From contig CAIRSO010000253.1 of the NCBI GenBank assembly GCA_903881215.1, positions 1 through 32,388 of the forward strand: a stretch of DNA of 32,388 bases, given 5' to 3'. The DNA is from an uncultured Bacteroidia bacterium. Its GTDB lineage: Bacteria > Bacteroidota > Bacteroidia > Bacteroidales > Prolixibacteraceae. Position 1 is the stretch's first letter; each line of letters opens with the position of its first letter. Below, piece after piece: positions 8,701 through 15,516 of the stretch. Position numbers and translations under genes: made by a program. The notes beneath the pieces are model-generated. The model saw nothing but the letters and a program-made list of their open reading frames with translations, had not been told where the DNA came from and did no database searches.

Positions 8701-8982
8701 ATTTTTGTCGAGGTCTTCTGTGATAGAATAAATCCAGTTGTTGGATATCGACCCGGAGTCGGCCGGATTGTAGCTGAACACCTCGAAAGTCTCCCCATTG
8801 AAACGGCAGAGTCCATTTTGGGTGCCAATCCAGATGTAGTCGTGCGAATCCTGAAAGATGCAGTTGACCACACTCTGTGAAAGTCCGTTGTTGATGGAGT
8901 AATTCGTAAATACGTACTGCTGCGCAAAACTATTTGCCAACAGCACGATCCAGAAAACAAAAATGGCAACAACTCTTTTCAT
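5740..8982 (-). CDS. Two-component sensor histidine kinase, reg_prop/Y_Y_Y type, 1080 aa, no receiver
   Basis: The order is that of the Bacteroidota hybrid two-component sensors: a signal peptide ending in NSFAQQ, about 13 reg_prop beta-propeller repeats (for example IWIGTQNGLCRF, LWIGTKGGLNRY, IWLGTRNGLLIY), a Y_Y_Y domain near residues 720-785, one transmembrane segment at about 791-812, a coiled-coil linker, HisKA with the phospho-acceptor His865 (SIIGHDLGNQ), and HATPase_c with the N box at Asn979 (NLVANAIKF), DDGVGIP and GTGLGL. It stops right after the ATPase domain (FTLPLAE), so the receiver and AraC-type output domain of classic HTCS proteins are missing. It therefore needs a separate response regulator. 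The ligand is probably periplasmic, perhaps a glycan, but nothing here proves it. Confidence 0.93.
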   Translation of the reverse strand: MKRVVAIFVFWIVLLANSFAQQYVFTNYSINNGLSQSVVNCIFQDSHDYIWIGTQNGLCRFNGETFEVFSYNPADSGSISNNWIYSITEDLDKNLWIGTKGGLNRYLTTQNKFERIIYETGFPIDLTHYCYDLLCLSNGSILINTPPLISIYDPRKGSFAHYQSNMEYDGAVKDVRMPVLEEKDSRLWIGSSNGLTCFSTQTKEFSYYPFINKRGDVVRDVQVSSLYRDKQGVLWVGTTAGLYSFKTPANRFEEAQFVIGTTENFTLENTCIRAILDDKNGNLIVGTEGRGLYVISNNGQIPATVQNYTSENSEIGHNIVQSLWIDRSENLWIGTLQGISKTDLKKKKFQLYRRSNSPNSLDLLGNVIASLYKDEKGILWVGNWGQGLNLVDRSTNKVEHFSTAMGGTHKLPNDFIHVIFEDSDHHIWLGTRNGLLIYDKLKDQFVPWNVYFGNVLLPALDQVRIYMIIQDKASNYWIGTQNGLYKINLKKSTVEVFRKELDKSRRLSENLVYYLLEDSDGLIWIGTVGGLDVYHPATGKISHFRKGDRGLSDDFIISLCEDSRKRIWVGTDTYVNVFDKKDSTFTYYSQKDGLPNNRIFEMVKDRNDDLWIATGKGLCKFSMRQNRFQTFTVEDGLQSLEFNLRAACVSKDGELLMGGMNGFNAFYPDSIARNPYIPNLVFTAFYKSRGNVREYVNLEESRELVLKHNVSSFTIEFAALEYTNPLKNNYTYKMEGISDEWVDIGNRKFVPFSALQAGDYVFRVKGSNNDGVWNDKENSLHITILPPWWKSIYAYLAYLLVIILSIYVFIKVRERNLRQAKAILEQKVQERTLQIEEQSKLIVSQNRELKELNGTKDKFFSIIGHDLGNQFNIIIGFSEMLVSSFKTMVPEKVEKHLTNIYNSSNLAHELLENLLTWAKLQTRAIKFDPISMDVHAKITESIEFLESAYTRKQIKIKISPTEGIRVLADVNMFSTVVRNLVANAIKFTHKKGHIVISIRRVDDHCEIAIKDDGVGIPADTIGKIFRIDSNHSTPGTNGEKGTGLGLILCKEFVEKHKGIILVESEEGKGSKFIFTLPLAE

Positions 8983-9055
8983 TTCTTTGATGTTTTAAGC
9001 AACGGTAAAAAGACTTCTTTATTCACGTAAACTGCTTATTAATGTAAAGTTATAA

Positions 9056-9270
9056 AAGAAAGAGGAAACGGGAAAGAATGAAGAGGGAGGGGGCGAGGGG
9101 GAGAAGGGGAGAGGGGGCGAGTGGAACACCGTAGATTGAAGGATTGAAACGGAGAAACAGTGAAACGGAGAAAGCATTTCTTCCTTAATTCGTGTAATTT
9201 GAGTAATCCGTGGTTGGGTGGGGTGCATCTGCGTCAATTCGGTTTTAATTTGTGTAATCTGCGGTAAAGG
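9056..9270. repeat. Composite repeat: family C then family A
   Basis: A purine-rich G/A tract (GAGGGGGAGAAGGGGAGAGG) runs into GGCGAGTGG, GATTGAAACGGAGAAAC, a second GAAACGGAG, AAGCATTTCTTCCTTAATTC, and finally a family A unit ending in GTGGTTGGGTGGGG. The reverse complement of this order is seen at about 16305-16440, with long stretches of identity. This points to a dispersed composite element rather than chance low complexity. It lies between the divergent starts of two sensor kinases. Confidence 0.78.
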
Positions 9271-9477
9271 CATGAACTATCCTGTGTTATATGTACTAAA
9301 GACGCACCATTATTACAACCGTTATAGGGTAAAATGTTAAATTTTTATAAAATGAAGTGATCTCCGTGCCAACGACACGTTCCGAAGGGTAAACGGCATT
9401 CGAAACCGATAATCAACTTTTGGCCGACTGCAACCGGTAGAAGGCTGGAAAAGAAAATCCGGCAACTTCCAATTTTC

Positions 9478-9485
9478 TAATTTTG
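9478..9485 (+). promoter_or_regulatory. -7 box TAATTTTG for the kinase/ACE-like/LytTR operon
   Basis: TAATTTTG fits the Bacteroidota -7 consensus TAnnTTTG. No TTG is found 19-21 bp upstream, so the -33 element is poor or absent and expression may need an activator. A transcript starting near 9491 would leave only about 5 nt before the GTG at 9496 but about 68 nt before the ATG at 9559, which favours the ATG. The rest of 9271-9558 shows no gene. Confidence 0.45.
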
Positions 9486-9558
9486 AGCAGTTATTGTGCT
9501 ATGGACGGGATCTGTTGGCTTTCTGCCCGCCCAATCTCAAAACAAAATATTTCGCCAA

Positions 9559-10617
9559 ATGACACCTAATACTTTTAATCGACTGTTGCATATTCGGCCC
9601 GTCAATCATATGATTTACTGGATCTCGTTTGTTGCCATCGGTTCTTATGTTTTCAGTTATCAGCAAAATTTCCCTTACCAGTTTTACCTTCTAAATCTGA
9701 TGGTTCACCTTCCGGTATTAATGCTGTATACCTATTTCGTGGTCTATGCGCTGGTCCCTAATTTCCTGCTAAGAGGTAGGTATTTCAGCTTTTTGGGGTC
9801 GCTAGCTATGACATCTGCCCTGGCATCTCTGCTAAAATTGTCTATCAGCAAAAATGTCTATTACGCACTTTTTATTCCGTCGGCTTTGCATCCGAAAGAT
9901 TGGTACACAGCGGATGGTTTCCTGATTAATTTACTTTGGATCATGGGGCCAACCGTTCTTTTTGCCATGTTCAAATACTACAAAAACTGGATCAGAAGTC
10001 AGGATATTTCCAACGAAGCCGAACGCAAACGCCTTGCCACTGAGTTGCAGGTGCTGAAGGGGCAGTTGAATCCCCATTTCCTTTTTAATACACTAAACAA
10101 TCTTTACTCCCTCGCATTGAGCAAAAGCAGCAAAACAGCCGTCGTCATTGCCAAGATGTCTGAGATGTTTCATTACATTTTGTATGAATGCAACGCTACC
10201 GAGGTACCCGTTTCGAAGGAGATTAAGCTCATCGAAAATTACATTGAGCTTGAACAAATCAGGTATTCAGACCGGCTCTCCGTAAAATTCGAAAAAGATG
10301 TGGATAATATGAATCACCTGATCCCACCAATGTTGCTGTATTCGTATGTGGAAAATTGTTTCAAGCATGGCAGCAGTAAGGATCCCAATATGCCCTGGAT
10401 CAGGATTTCCCTGCGTGTCAAAAACGACTGCCTGACCTTCGAGGCCCTCAACAGCATTCCGGACAAAGGCAAAAATGATAGTACTGAGGGAGTCGGTCTG
10501 CTGAACGCAAAAAGACGGCTCGAATTGATCTATCCACAGAATCACAGGCTTACAGTTCGCGAGGAGAACAGTGAATTTTATGTCAGACTCGACATCACAA
10601 AAAACAACGGGAGATGA
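9559..10617 (+). CDS. LytS-type sensor histidine kinase, 352 aa
   Basis: This is a His_kinase (LytS/YehU-like) family sensor. Four hydrophobic segments lie at about residues 18-33, 42-68, 77-95 and 118-140. The phospho-acceptor His173 is in QLNPHFLFNTLN, the N box carries Asn266 (YSYVENCFKHG), and a G box GVGLLN is at 311-316. Such kinases usually pair with LytTR response regulators, and one lies two genes downstream. I start at the ATG at 9559 (MTPNTFNRLL); an in-frame GTG at 9496 would add 21 residues (MLWTGSVGFLP...) and is less like the family start. The TGA overlaps the ATG of the next gene by 4 bp, so the two are translationally coupled. The sensor part has no large extracellular domain. 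Confidence 0.92.
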   Translation: MTPNTFNRLLHIRPVNHMIYWISFVAIGSYVFSYQQNFPYQFYLLNLMVHLPVLMLYTYFVVYALVPNFLLRGRYFSFLGSLAMTSALASLLKLSISKNVYYALFIPSALHPKDWYTADGFLINLLWIMGPTVLFAMFKYYKNWIRSQDISNEAERKRLATELQVLKGQLNPHFLFNTLNNLYSLALSKSSKTAVVIAKMSEMFHYILYECNATEVPVSKEIKLIENYIELEQIRYSDRLSVKFEKDVDNMNHLIPPMLLYSYVENCFKHGSSKDPNMPWIRISLRVKNDCLTFEALNSIPDKGKNDSTEGVGLLNAKRRLELIYPQNHRLTVREENSEFYVRLDITKNNGR

Positions 10618-12398
10618 AGTATCTACTGCTTTTGCTTTTCATTTTATCTGTTAGTTGTTTGAATGAGAAGCAACAATCCGAATTGATCTTACGTCATTAC
10701 ATCGACAAAAATGTCGACCTGATCCGCAATTTTTCAATGGAGAGTACGGTTGCACTCTGGAACGCAAATCTATCCGGCAATCAGAGCGATTACAAGAAGC
10801 TCCTTGAACTGGAATTTGTTTTTAACAATTCAAACCAAAACAAAAGTGGTCAATTTGCTCCTGATAAGTTTGTTTCATTTACTGAAAATGTCTTCACCAA
10901 AGAAAAGGATTTCGAACTACTCAGGAAATTAAAGAACTCCGAATTGATTACTGATCCGATGCTAAAAAGGCAATTGACTGTGTTGTATCAATCTTTTATG
11001 GGACCGCAGTTGGAGGAGAACCGGTACAAAAAACTGAGGTTCGCCGAAACCCAATTGTGGCAGTCTTATTCAACCAATCAGGTGGTGGTGGGTGACAAGA
11101 AATATGTAGGAGCTCAGCTTGATTCGATCTTGAAATATTCGACCGACACGGCAATCCTGAGAAAGGTGTACACTGCCTACCGGGATAAAGGGAAACAAAT
11201 TGCCGGAGACATTGTCAAGATGGTAAAGACCAGGAACGAATTTGTCCGTGAATTTGGCTACACCGATTATTACCAGCTCGCTCTGGAAAACAAGGATCAG
11301 ACCCCGGAGATGATCAAAACATTACTTGATTCAATAGAACTGAAAACGCGTAAACCTTTTTTTGAAGCCAAATCGCTTGTAGATAAAGTGCTGTCCGGGA
11401 AATTTCATATCTCAAAAGAAGAGCTTCAATGTTACCATTACAACGACGAGCGTGCCAGCTACCTGCCAAAGAGTTTTTTGGCAAAAATGGATTCCTTGTT
11501 TAGCAAGCGGGATCCGATCGAACAGGTCGCCGGCTTTTTCAATGGCATTGGACTTCCGGTTCAGGATGTCATCAACAACAGCGACCTGAAAGCAAAAAAG
11601 GGCAAATCGATGGGGACGAATTTTTTCAATGTGGATTTTAAGAGCGATATGCGCATGATGGCCAGCATTCAGGAGAATGCCGAAGGGATGAGAAAGATGA
11701 TGCACCTTTGCGGTCATGCCTCACATTTCAAAAATATCTCGGATACCATACCTTACCTTTTGAAATACCCAAATGCGGTGGTAGTCGAAGGGATTGCCTG
11801 CTTTTTTGAGAACCTGACTATGAACAGTGATTGGCTGAAACGGGAATTTGAATTGGATTCAGTCAGTAGCCATGAATATAAGCTTCTTTGCATGCATCTT
11901 ATGCAGGTCGACCGGTTGTACCGATTCAGGCGACTCCTGGTGAAATCTGTCTTTGAAAGAGAGGTCTACCGTAATCCGGATCAAAATCTTGGTGCACTGT
12001 GGTACAAGCTTAACGAGGAGTATCTGGGAATCAAGCCGCCCAAAGATCCAAACACCACCGATTGGGCAACCAGCAGCTATTTTACCAGTTTCTCCTGCAC
12101 TGTTCATAACTATGTTCTTGCCGAGTTGTTTGCCGGACAATTAAGGCACTTCATGGAAAAGAATATTCTGAAAGGAGGGGATGCTGACTATCAAAACAAC
12201 AAGAAAGTGGGTGAATTTCTGGTATCTCAGATCTACCAATATGGGGATATCATAACCTGGGACCGACTCATTGAGCAAGCCACCGGCGAACCATTAAATC
12301 CAAACTATTATGCCAATTTACTGACCAGAGATAGTGAAGAAAATGAGGCAAAAATAATTTCCGCCGTTAAGGCAAAGAATGGCTCTCCTAAATATTAA
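10614..12398 (+). CDS. ACE-like (M2-type) lipoprotein with degenerate active site, 594 aa
   Basis: A lipobox ends the signal peptide (LFILSVSC, Cys15), so the product should be a lipoprotein. The body is all-helical and resembles bacterial M2/M3 gluzincin peptidases: TQLWQSYST, KTRNEFVREFGYTDYYQLAL, HNYVLAELFAGQL. At the zinc site the sequence reads HLCGH (His364, His368), with the third ligand Glu392 in VVVEGIACFFE, 24 residues on, the spacing known in angiotensin-converting enzyme. The catalytic Glu of HExxH is replaced by Leu365. By recalled alignment, the residues matching the ACE Lys, His and Tyr that bind substrate are Ser487, Tyr489 and Thr496. So it may still bind zinc or peptide but should not be a normal peptidase. 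It overlaps the kinase gene by 4 bp and precedes a LytTR regulator, so a sensory role is likely (inference). Confidence 0.82.
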   Translation: MKYLLLLLFILSVSCLNEKQQSELILRHYIDKNVDLIRNFSMESTVALWNANLSGNQSDYKKLLELEFVFNNSNQNKSGQFAPDKFVSFTENVFTKEKDFELLRKLKNSELITDPMLKRQLTVLYQSFMGPQLEENRYKKLRFAETQLWQSYSTNQVVVGDKKYVGAQLDSILKYSTDTAILRKVYTAYRDKGKQIAGDIVKMVKTRNEFVREFGYTDYYQLALENKDQTPEMIKTLLDSIELKTRKPFFEAKSLVDKVLSGKFHISKEELQCYHYNDERASYLPKSFLAKMDSLFSKRDPIEQVAGFFNGIGLPVQDVINNSDLKAKKGKSMGTNFFNVDFKSDMRMMASIQENAEGMRKMMHLCGHASHFKNISDTIPYLLKYPNAVVVEGIACFFENLTMNSDWLKREFELDSVSSHEYKLLCMHLMQVDRLYRFRRLLVKSVFEREVYRNPDQNLGALWYKLNEEYLGIKPPKDPNTTDWATSSYFTSFSCTVHNYVLAELFAGQLRHFMEKNILKGGDADYQNNKKVGEFLVSQIYQYGDIITWDRLIEQATGEPLNPNYYANLLTRDSEENEAKIISAVKAKNGSPKY

Positions 12399-12403
12399 AT
12401 TTG
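12396..12403 (+). promoter_or_regulatory. Possible internal -7 box TAAATTTG before the LytTR gene
   Basis: TAAATTTG matches TAnnTTTG and overlaps the TAA stop of the ACE-like gene, 47 bp before the LytTR start codon. No TTG lies 19-21 bp upstream, so this may be chance. If used, it would let the regulator be made apart from the kinase. Confidence 0.25.
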
Positions 12404-12449
12404 TGTAATTGATTTGAATAAGAGGTTACCTATAGAAAAAGAGGCGGTT

Positions 12450-13184
12450 ATGAAAACAAAATACTTGATTGTTGATGATGAGCCACTGGCCCGCGACCTG
12501 ATCAGAGCCCACATAGAAAAGCTGGAGAATTTTGAGATCGTGGCAGAGTGCAACAACGCCATGAAAGCCCTGAGTGTTCTTCGTGAGAAGCATGTGGATC
12601 TTATGTTCATGGACATTCAGATGCCACAGATCACCGGTATCGAGTTCCTTAAAACGCTGAAACATCCGCCAAAAGTCATCATAACTACTGCCTACCGGGA
12701 TTATGCCCTGGAGGGTTTTGAACTCGATGTGGTGGATTATCTGATTAAACCCATCACTTTTGAGCGTTTCCTTAAATCTGTCAACAAGTTTTACCAGATG
12801 AACCTCGAGGCGATCCAGGGCAATGCCTCCTCACCTGCCGAGAAAGCCAATGATGAGAGTTTTATCTACGTGAAAGAGAACAAGAAGGTGATCAAGATTT
12901 ACCTCTCCGAAATCAGATATGTGGAAGGTTTGAGCGAATATGTTCAGATTTACACCGACAAACGCAAGATTATTACCAAAAACAGCATGGCCCTGATGGA
13001 AGAGAAACTGCCCACAGACCATTTTCTTCGCATCCACAAGTCCTACATCGTACCGGTAAACAAGATTGAAGCCTTTACCGCCAACACCATCGAAATCCAG
13101 GGGAAAGAGCTCCCTATTGGCCGAAATTTCAAGAATGCTGTACTCAGTGCTTTGAATTATTCCGGTCCGGTTGCTGGAGTGTAA
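12450..13184 (+). CDS. LytTR-family response regulator, 244 aa
   Basis: The N-terminal receiver shows the acidic pair in YLIVDDEPLARD, the phospho-acceptor Asp55 in LMFMDIQMP, the Thr in VIITTAYRDYA and the Lys in VVDYLIKP. A linker leads to a C-terminal LytTR DNA-binding domain (about residues 140-240: FIYVKENKKVIKI, IRYVEGLSEYVQIYT, FLRIHKSYIV, LPIGRNFKNAV). I start at the ATG at 12450, where the receiver fold begins; it has GAGG about 8 bp upstream. An in-frame ATG at 12414 adds 12 unneeded residues. It is the third gene after the LytS-type kinase and the ACE-like lipoprotein (51-bp gap) and is the obvious partner of that kinase. LytTR proteins bind paired direct repeats; none was identified here. 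Confidence 0.93.
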   Translation: MKTKYLIVDDEPLARDLIRAHIEKLENFEIVAECNNAMKALSVLREKHVDLMFMDIQMPQITGIEFLKTLKHPPKVIITTAYRDYALEGFELDVVDYLIKPITFERFLKSVNKFYQMNLEAIQGNASSPAEKANDESFIYVKENKKVIKIYLSEIRYVEGLSEYVQIYTDKRKIITKNSMALMEEKLPTDHFLRIHKSYIVPVNKIEAFTANTIEIQGKELPIGRNFKNAVLSALNYSGPVAGV

Positions 13185-13356
13185 GCATTTTCCATGATCT
13201 CATGGTCTGCGGAGGGTTTATCACTGTGATCTGCACGATTTAGGGTACGAACGACCAAAATATCCTCCAAAAGCTCAATTTCCGGTCAATAAGCATTATT
13301 TGCCCCACGATGACCCACTTACATTGATAAAAAAACCACACCCCATTTTCTAGAAA

Positions 13357-13364
13357 TATATTTG
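13357..13364 (+). promoter_or_regulatory. -7 box TATATTTG for the small secreted protein
   Basis: TATATTTG fits TAnnTTTG exactly, 59 bp before the start codon of the 152-aa gene, giving a leader of about 50 nt that is AT-rich (TTTAAAAAACAAAATTTATT). There is no TTG at 19-21 bp upstream, only A/C-rich sequence, so an activator could be required. The LytTR regulator encoded just upstream is a candidate (inference). Confidence 0.55.
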
Positions 13365-13422
13365 AGCCAAAGTTCTTTAAAAAACAAAATTTATTAAAAA
13401 CACACACTTAAATTTATTTGCT

Positions 13423-13881
13423 ATGAAAACAATTTTTTTAACAACTGCAATGGTCCTTCTGGTTTCAATGTTTGCAATGGGTAACAAGTTAGTTGCCAAA
13501 GGATCCTCAAATTCCGCTTTCGGAGATTACAAAATCGAACAATTGGAAGATCACATGATGCTTCAGGGTAAAGAACTGGACAAGTATTTAATTTCCTATG
13601 AAAAATCCGACATGAAAGTCGTCGTTGTCCTTGACAAACAGAAAAAATGCAAAAAGTACTACGTTCTTACCGATAAAGCTCCCATCCAGTACGAATGTAA
13701 TGGAGTCTATTTTGGAATCAAGAAACTTGACGGCGAACTTCTCTCCAGTGGATATGCAACTTCAATGGATAAATTGAACAAGCAAGTTTACTACCACCAA
13801 AGAGTGCTGGCAAGCGGAACAACCGAAACTGTTGCACATCTTGAACTGATTGCATCCTATTATCCTGAATTAGTCAGCTAA
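13423..13881 (+). CDS. Small secreted protein, 152 aa, function unknown
   Basis: I do not recognise a named family. A signal peptide (MKTIFLTTAMVLLVSMFAMG) is followed by about 130 residues rich in Lys, Tyr and beta-strand patterns: YLISYEKSDMKVVVVLDKQK, KYYVLTDKAPIQYEC and GVYFGIKKL. Two cysteines (in KKCKKYY and QYECNG) could pair. It reads like a compact periplasmic or secreted beta-rich domain. It has its own -7 box and a very strong terminator, so it is a monocistronic unit that may be well expressed. It lies 238 bp downstream of the LytTR regulator on the same strand, which makes it a possible target of that system; this is only positional evidence. Confidence 0.78.
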   Translation: MKTIFLTTAMVLLVSMFAMGNKLVAKGSSNSAFGDYKIEQLEDHMMLQGKELDKYLISYEKSDMKVVVVLDKQKKCKKYYVLTDKAPIQYECNGVYFGIKKLDGELLSSGYATSMDKLNKQVYYHQRVLASGTTETVAHLELIASYYPELVS

Positions 13882-13927
13882 GAATTTGCTTTAAAGTAAT
13901 TTCACCATCCAACCCTACACCAGGGTT

Positions 13928-13963
13928 AAAAAGGGAAGTCCTCATCTGAAGACTTCCCTTTTT
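13928..13963 (+). terminator. Rho-independent terminator, 13-bp perfect stem
   Basis: AAAAAGGGAAGTC (13928-13940) and GACTTCCCTTTTT (13951-13963) are exact complements around a 10-nt loop, and the T-rich right arm continues into TGATTTT. It lies 46 bp after the stop of the 152-aa secreted protein. The A/T flanks are symmetric, so it could also act on transcripts from the other strand, such as the selenium locus. Confidence 0.88.
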
Positions 13964-13995
13964 GATTTTATTTCTACATCTGTATCGCAGGTGGA

Positions 13996-14180
13996 ATGAA
14001 TGGCATTTCCTTCTTTAATCTGTGTAAATTTGTGTAATCTGTGGTAGGGAATGGGGTTAATCTGCGCTTAATTCTGGGGTTAATTTGCGTTTAAAATTCG
14101 TGTATTCTGTGTAATCCGTGGTTGGGTGGGGTTATTCTTCTAATCTGTGTAAATTTGTGTAATCTGTGGTAGGGTGGGGT
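13996..14180 (+). repeat. Family A repeats, three to four copies, with a partial composite start
   Basis: A GGCATTTCCTTCTTTAATC segment, matching the joint between families C and A at 9.2 kb, leads into successive AATCTGTGT/AAATTTGTGT/AATCTGTGG units. Each copy ends in GTGGTAGGG or GTGGTTGGGTGGGG plus GGTTA. The last copy abuts the stop codon of the DUF3343 gene at 14183. The gap 13882-14182 otherwise holds only the terminator. Confidence 0.72.
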
Positions 14181-14182
14181 TA

Positions 14183-14407
14183 TCAGTTACGAGTTATTCT
14201 TCGCACCACCATCCCATTCTCCCCTGCAAAAACCTCCAGCCTGTCCGCGTCCACATTACTCACTTCCAGACACAGTCCGCACTCCGTCGAGTATGGTTTT
14301 GGCACCGGAATGACCTTCACCGGAATCTTAACTCTCACGCACCACAGCTCCGCCTTGATTACCTGACGGATGTTCTGAAACAGCATGATTTCTCTATTTT
14401 CCGACAT
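14183..14407 (-). CDS. DUF3343 family small protein, putative Se/S carrier, 74 aa
   Basis: The sequence follows the DUF3343 pattern: an N-terminal strand and helix ([18 protein letters not shown]), then [20 protein letters not shown] with the conserved Cys43 and Cys46, then a short C-terminal strand. DUF3343 proteins are small, ferredoxin-like folded proteins often found beside selenium genes and proposed as selenium or sulfur carriers. Here the gene is the last of the mnmH-yedF-aminotransferase set, overlapping the aminotransferase gene by 14 bp, which agrees with such a role. The start is uncertain: ATG at 14425, 14407 or 14386 all give an intact core. I favour 14407. Confidence 0.75.
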   Translation of the reverse strand: MSENREIMLFQNIRQVIKAELWCVRVKIPVKVIPVPKPYSTECGLCLEVSNVDADRLEVFAGENGMVVRRITRN

Positions 14408-15512
14408 CGTGGATTGCTTTTGCAAGATAATTCAACTCCTCCGGCGTATGATAGGGAGACAAGGAAAAACGGCAATCCCCATTTGGGAAAGAGCCCAAAT
14501 GACGGTGTGCCAAAGGCGCGCAATGGAGTCCTGCCCTCGACTCAATGCCAAATTTTTCATAAAATTGCAGTGCCAACTCCGACGAACTTAATGATTGGTG
14601 AACCACTGAGAACAGCTTCCCCTGATGGGCAAAATCTTCGGCGCAACGAACCACATAATTCCTGTTCTTCCTTACCTCGTTCAGCAAAGCGGAAAAATCA
14701 TCCCGCGAATGCTGCGCCACCGGACAGTTCTTCAGTGCCGCATTCAATCCATGAATCCCGGTTATATTGGGCGTTCCGGCCTCAAAACGGTCGGGTACAA
14801 AGGAAGGCATCGAAAGTGAATCAGATCCGCTGCCGGTGCCGCCGAAAATCAAAGGCTCCACCATCTCCGGATGCCGGATAAACGCCCCACCGGTACCTGT
14901 GGGTCCCAACAGTGATTTGTGTCCGGTGAAAGCCAGAAAATCGACTCCCCAATGATCAACCTCAACAGGATGTGAACCCAGCGACTGACTCGCGTCAATC
15001 AACAAAGGAATATCTCCAATGGCTTTTTTGATCTCTCCCGGCGACTGGGCCATACCGTTCACATTGCTCATGTGGCATACGGCGACCAGGATGGTGTTGG
15101 GACGTAGTTTCGCGGCAATCTTTTCCGTCAGAATTCGTCCGTCGGGTGCGCTATCCAGCAGCTCCCATTCGATCAAACCCATCTGGCACAGGTGCTGAAG
15201 TGGCCGGGCGATCGCATTGTGCTCCATAGCAGAAGTAAGCACATGGCCGCCCTTTTTGCAGATTCCCTGGATCATCAGGTTCAACGCTGTGGTGGCATTG
15301 GCGGTCAGGACGATCTTGCCCCCATCCGACGTGCCCATCCATACTGCCAGCTGATCGCGGCACTCTTCCACCAATCTTGTCGAATGCAGTATCCGCGGAT
15401 ACGCAGACCGTCCATAGGTGCCACCTGTCTCATTCAGGTGCTTGCTCATAGCCTCCGCTACCGCTGAAGGTTTAGGGAAGCTGGTCGCGCAATTGTCGAA
15501 ATATAGATTCAT
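14394..15512 (-). CDS. Class V aminotransferase, cysteine desulfurase/selenocysteine lyase-like, 372 aa
   Basis: This is a PLP-dependent fold-type I enzyme that should release sulfur or selenium from cysteine or selenocysteine. It starts [15 protein letters not shown], as in the cysteine desulfurase family protein group found beside orphan selenium genes. His98 stacks on PLP (AMEHNA), Asp173 binds the pyridine N (LLIDASQS), and Lys199 is the Schiff-base residue ([13 protein letters not shown]). The likely reactive Cys331 lies in [16 protein letters not shown]. The gene is followed by DUF3343 with a 14-bp overlap and preceded by yedF, so it probably supplies selenide/persulfide in the same pathway. 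It is shorter than IscS and lacks its long active-site loop. Confidence 0.87.
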   Translation of the reverse strand: MNLYFDNCATSFPKPSAVAEAMSKHLNETGGTYGRSAYPRILHSTRLVEECRDQLAVWMGTSDGGKIVLTANATTALNLMIQGICKKGGHVLTSAMEHNAIARPLQHLCQMGLIEWELLDSAPDGRILTEKIAAKLRPNTILVAVCHMSNVNGMAQSPGEIKKAIGDIPLLIDASQSLGSHPVEVDHWGVDFLAFTGHKSLLGPTGTGGAFIRHPEMVEPLIFGGTGSGSDSLSMPSFVPDRFEAGTPNITGIHGLNAALKNCPVAQHSRDDFSALLNEVRKNRNYVVRCAEDFAHQGKLFSVVHQSLSSSELALQFYEKFGIESRAGLHCAPLAHRHLGSFPNGDCRFSLSPYHTPEELNYLAKAIHDVGK

Positions 15513-15516
15513 AAGA

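Noticed and set aside
9496-9558. GTG start giving 21 extra residues to the LytS-type kinase
   Set aside because: The -7 box at 9478-9485 would leave a leader of only about 5 nt, and the extra residues do not look like the family N-terminus.
14174-14881. 235-aa plus-strand ORF
   Set aside because: It is antisense to the DUF3343 and aminotransferase genes, with Pro/Arg/Ser-rich shadow-like composition.
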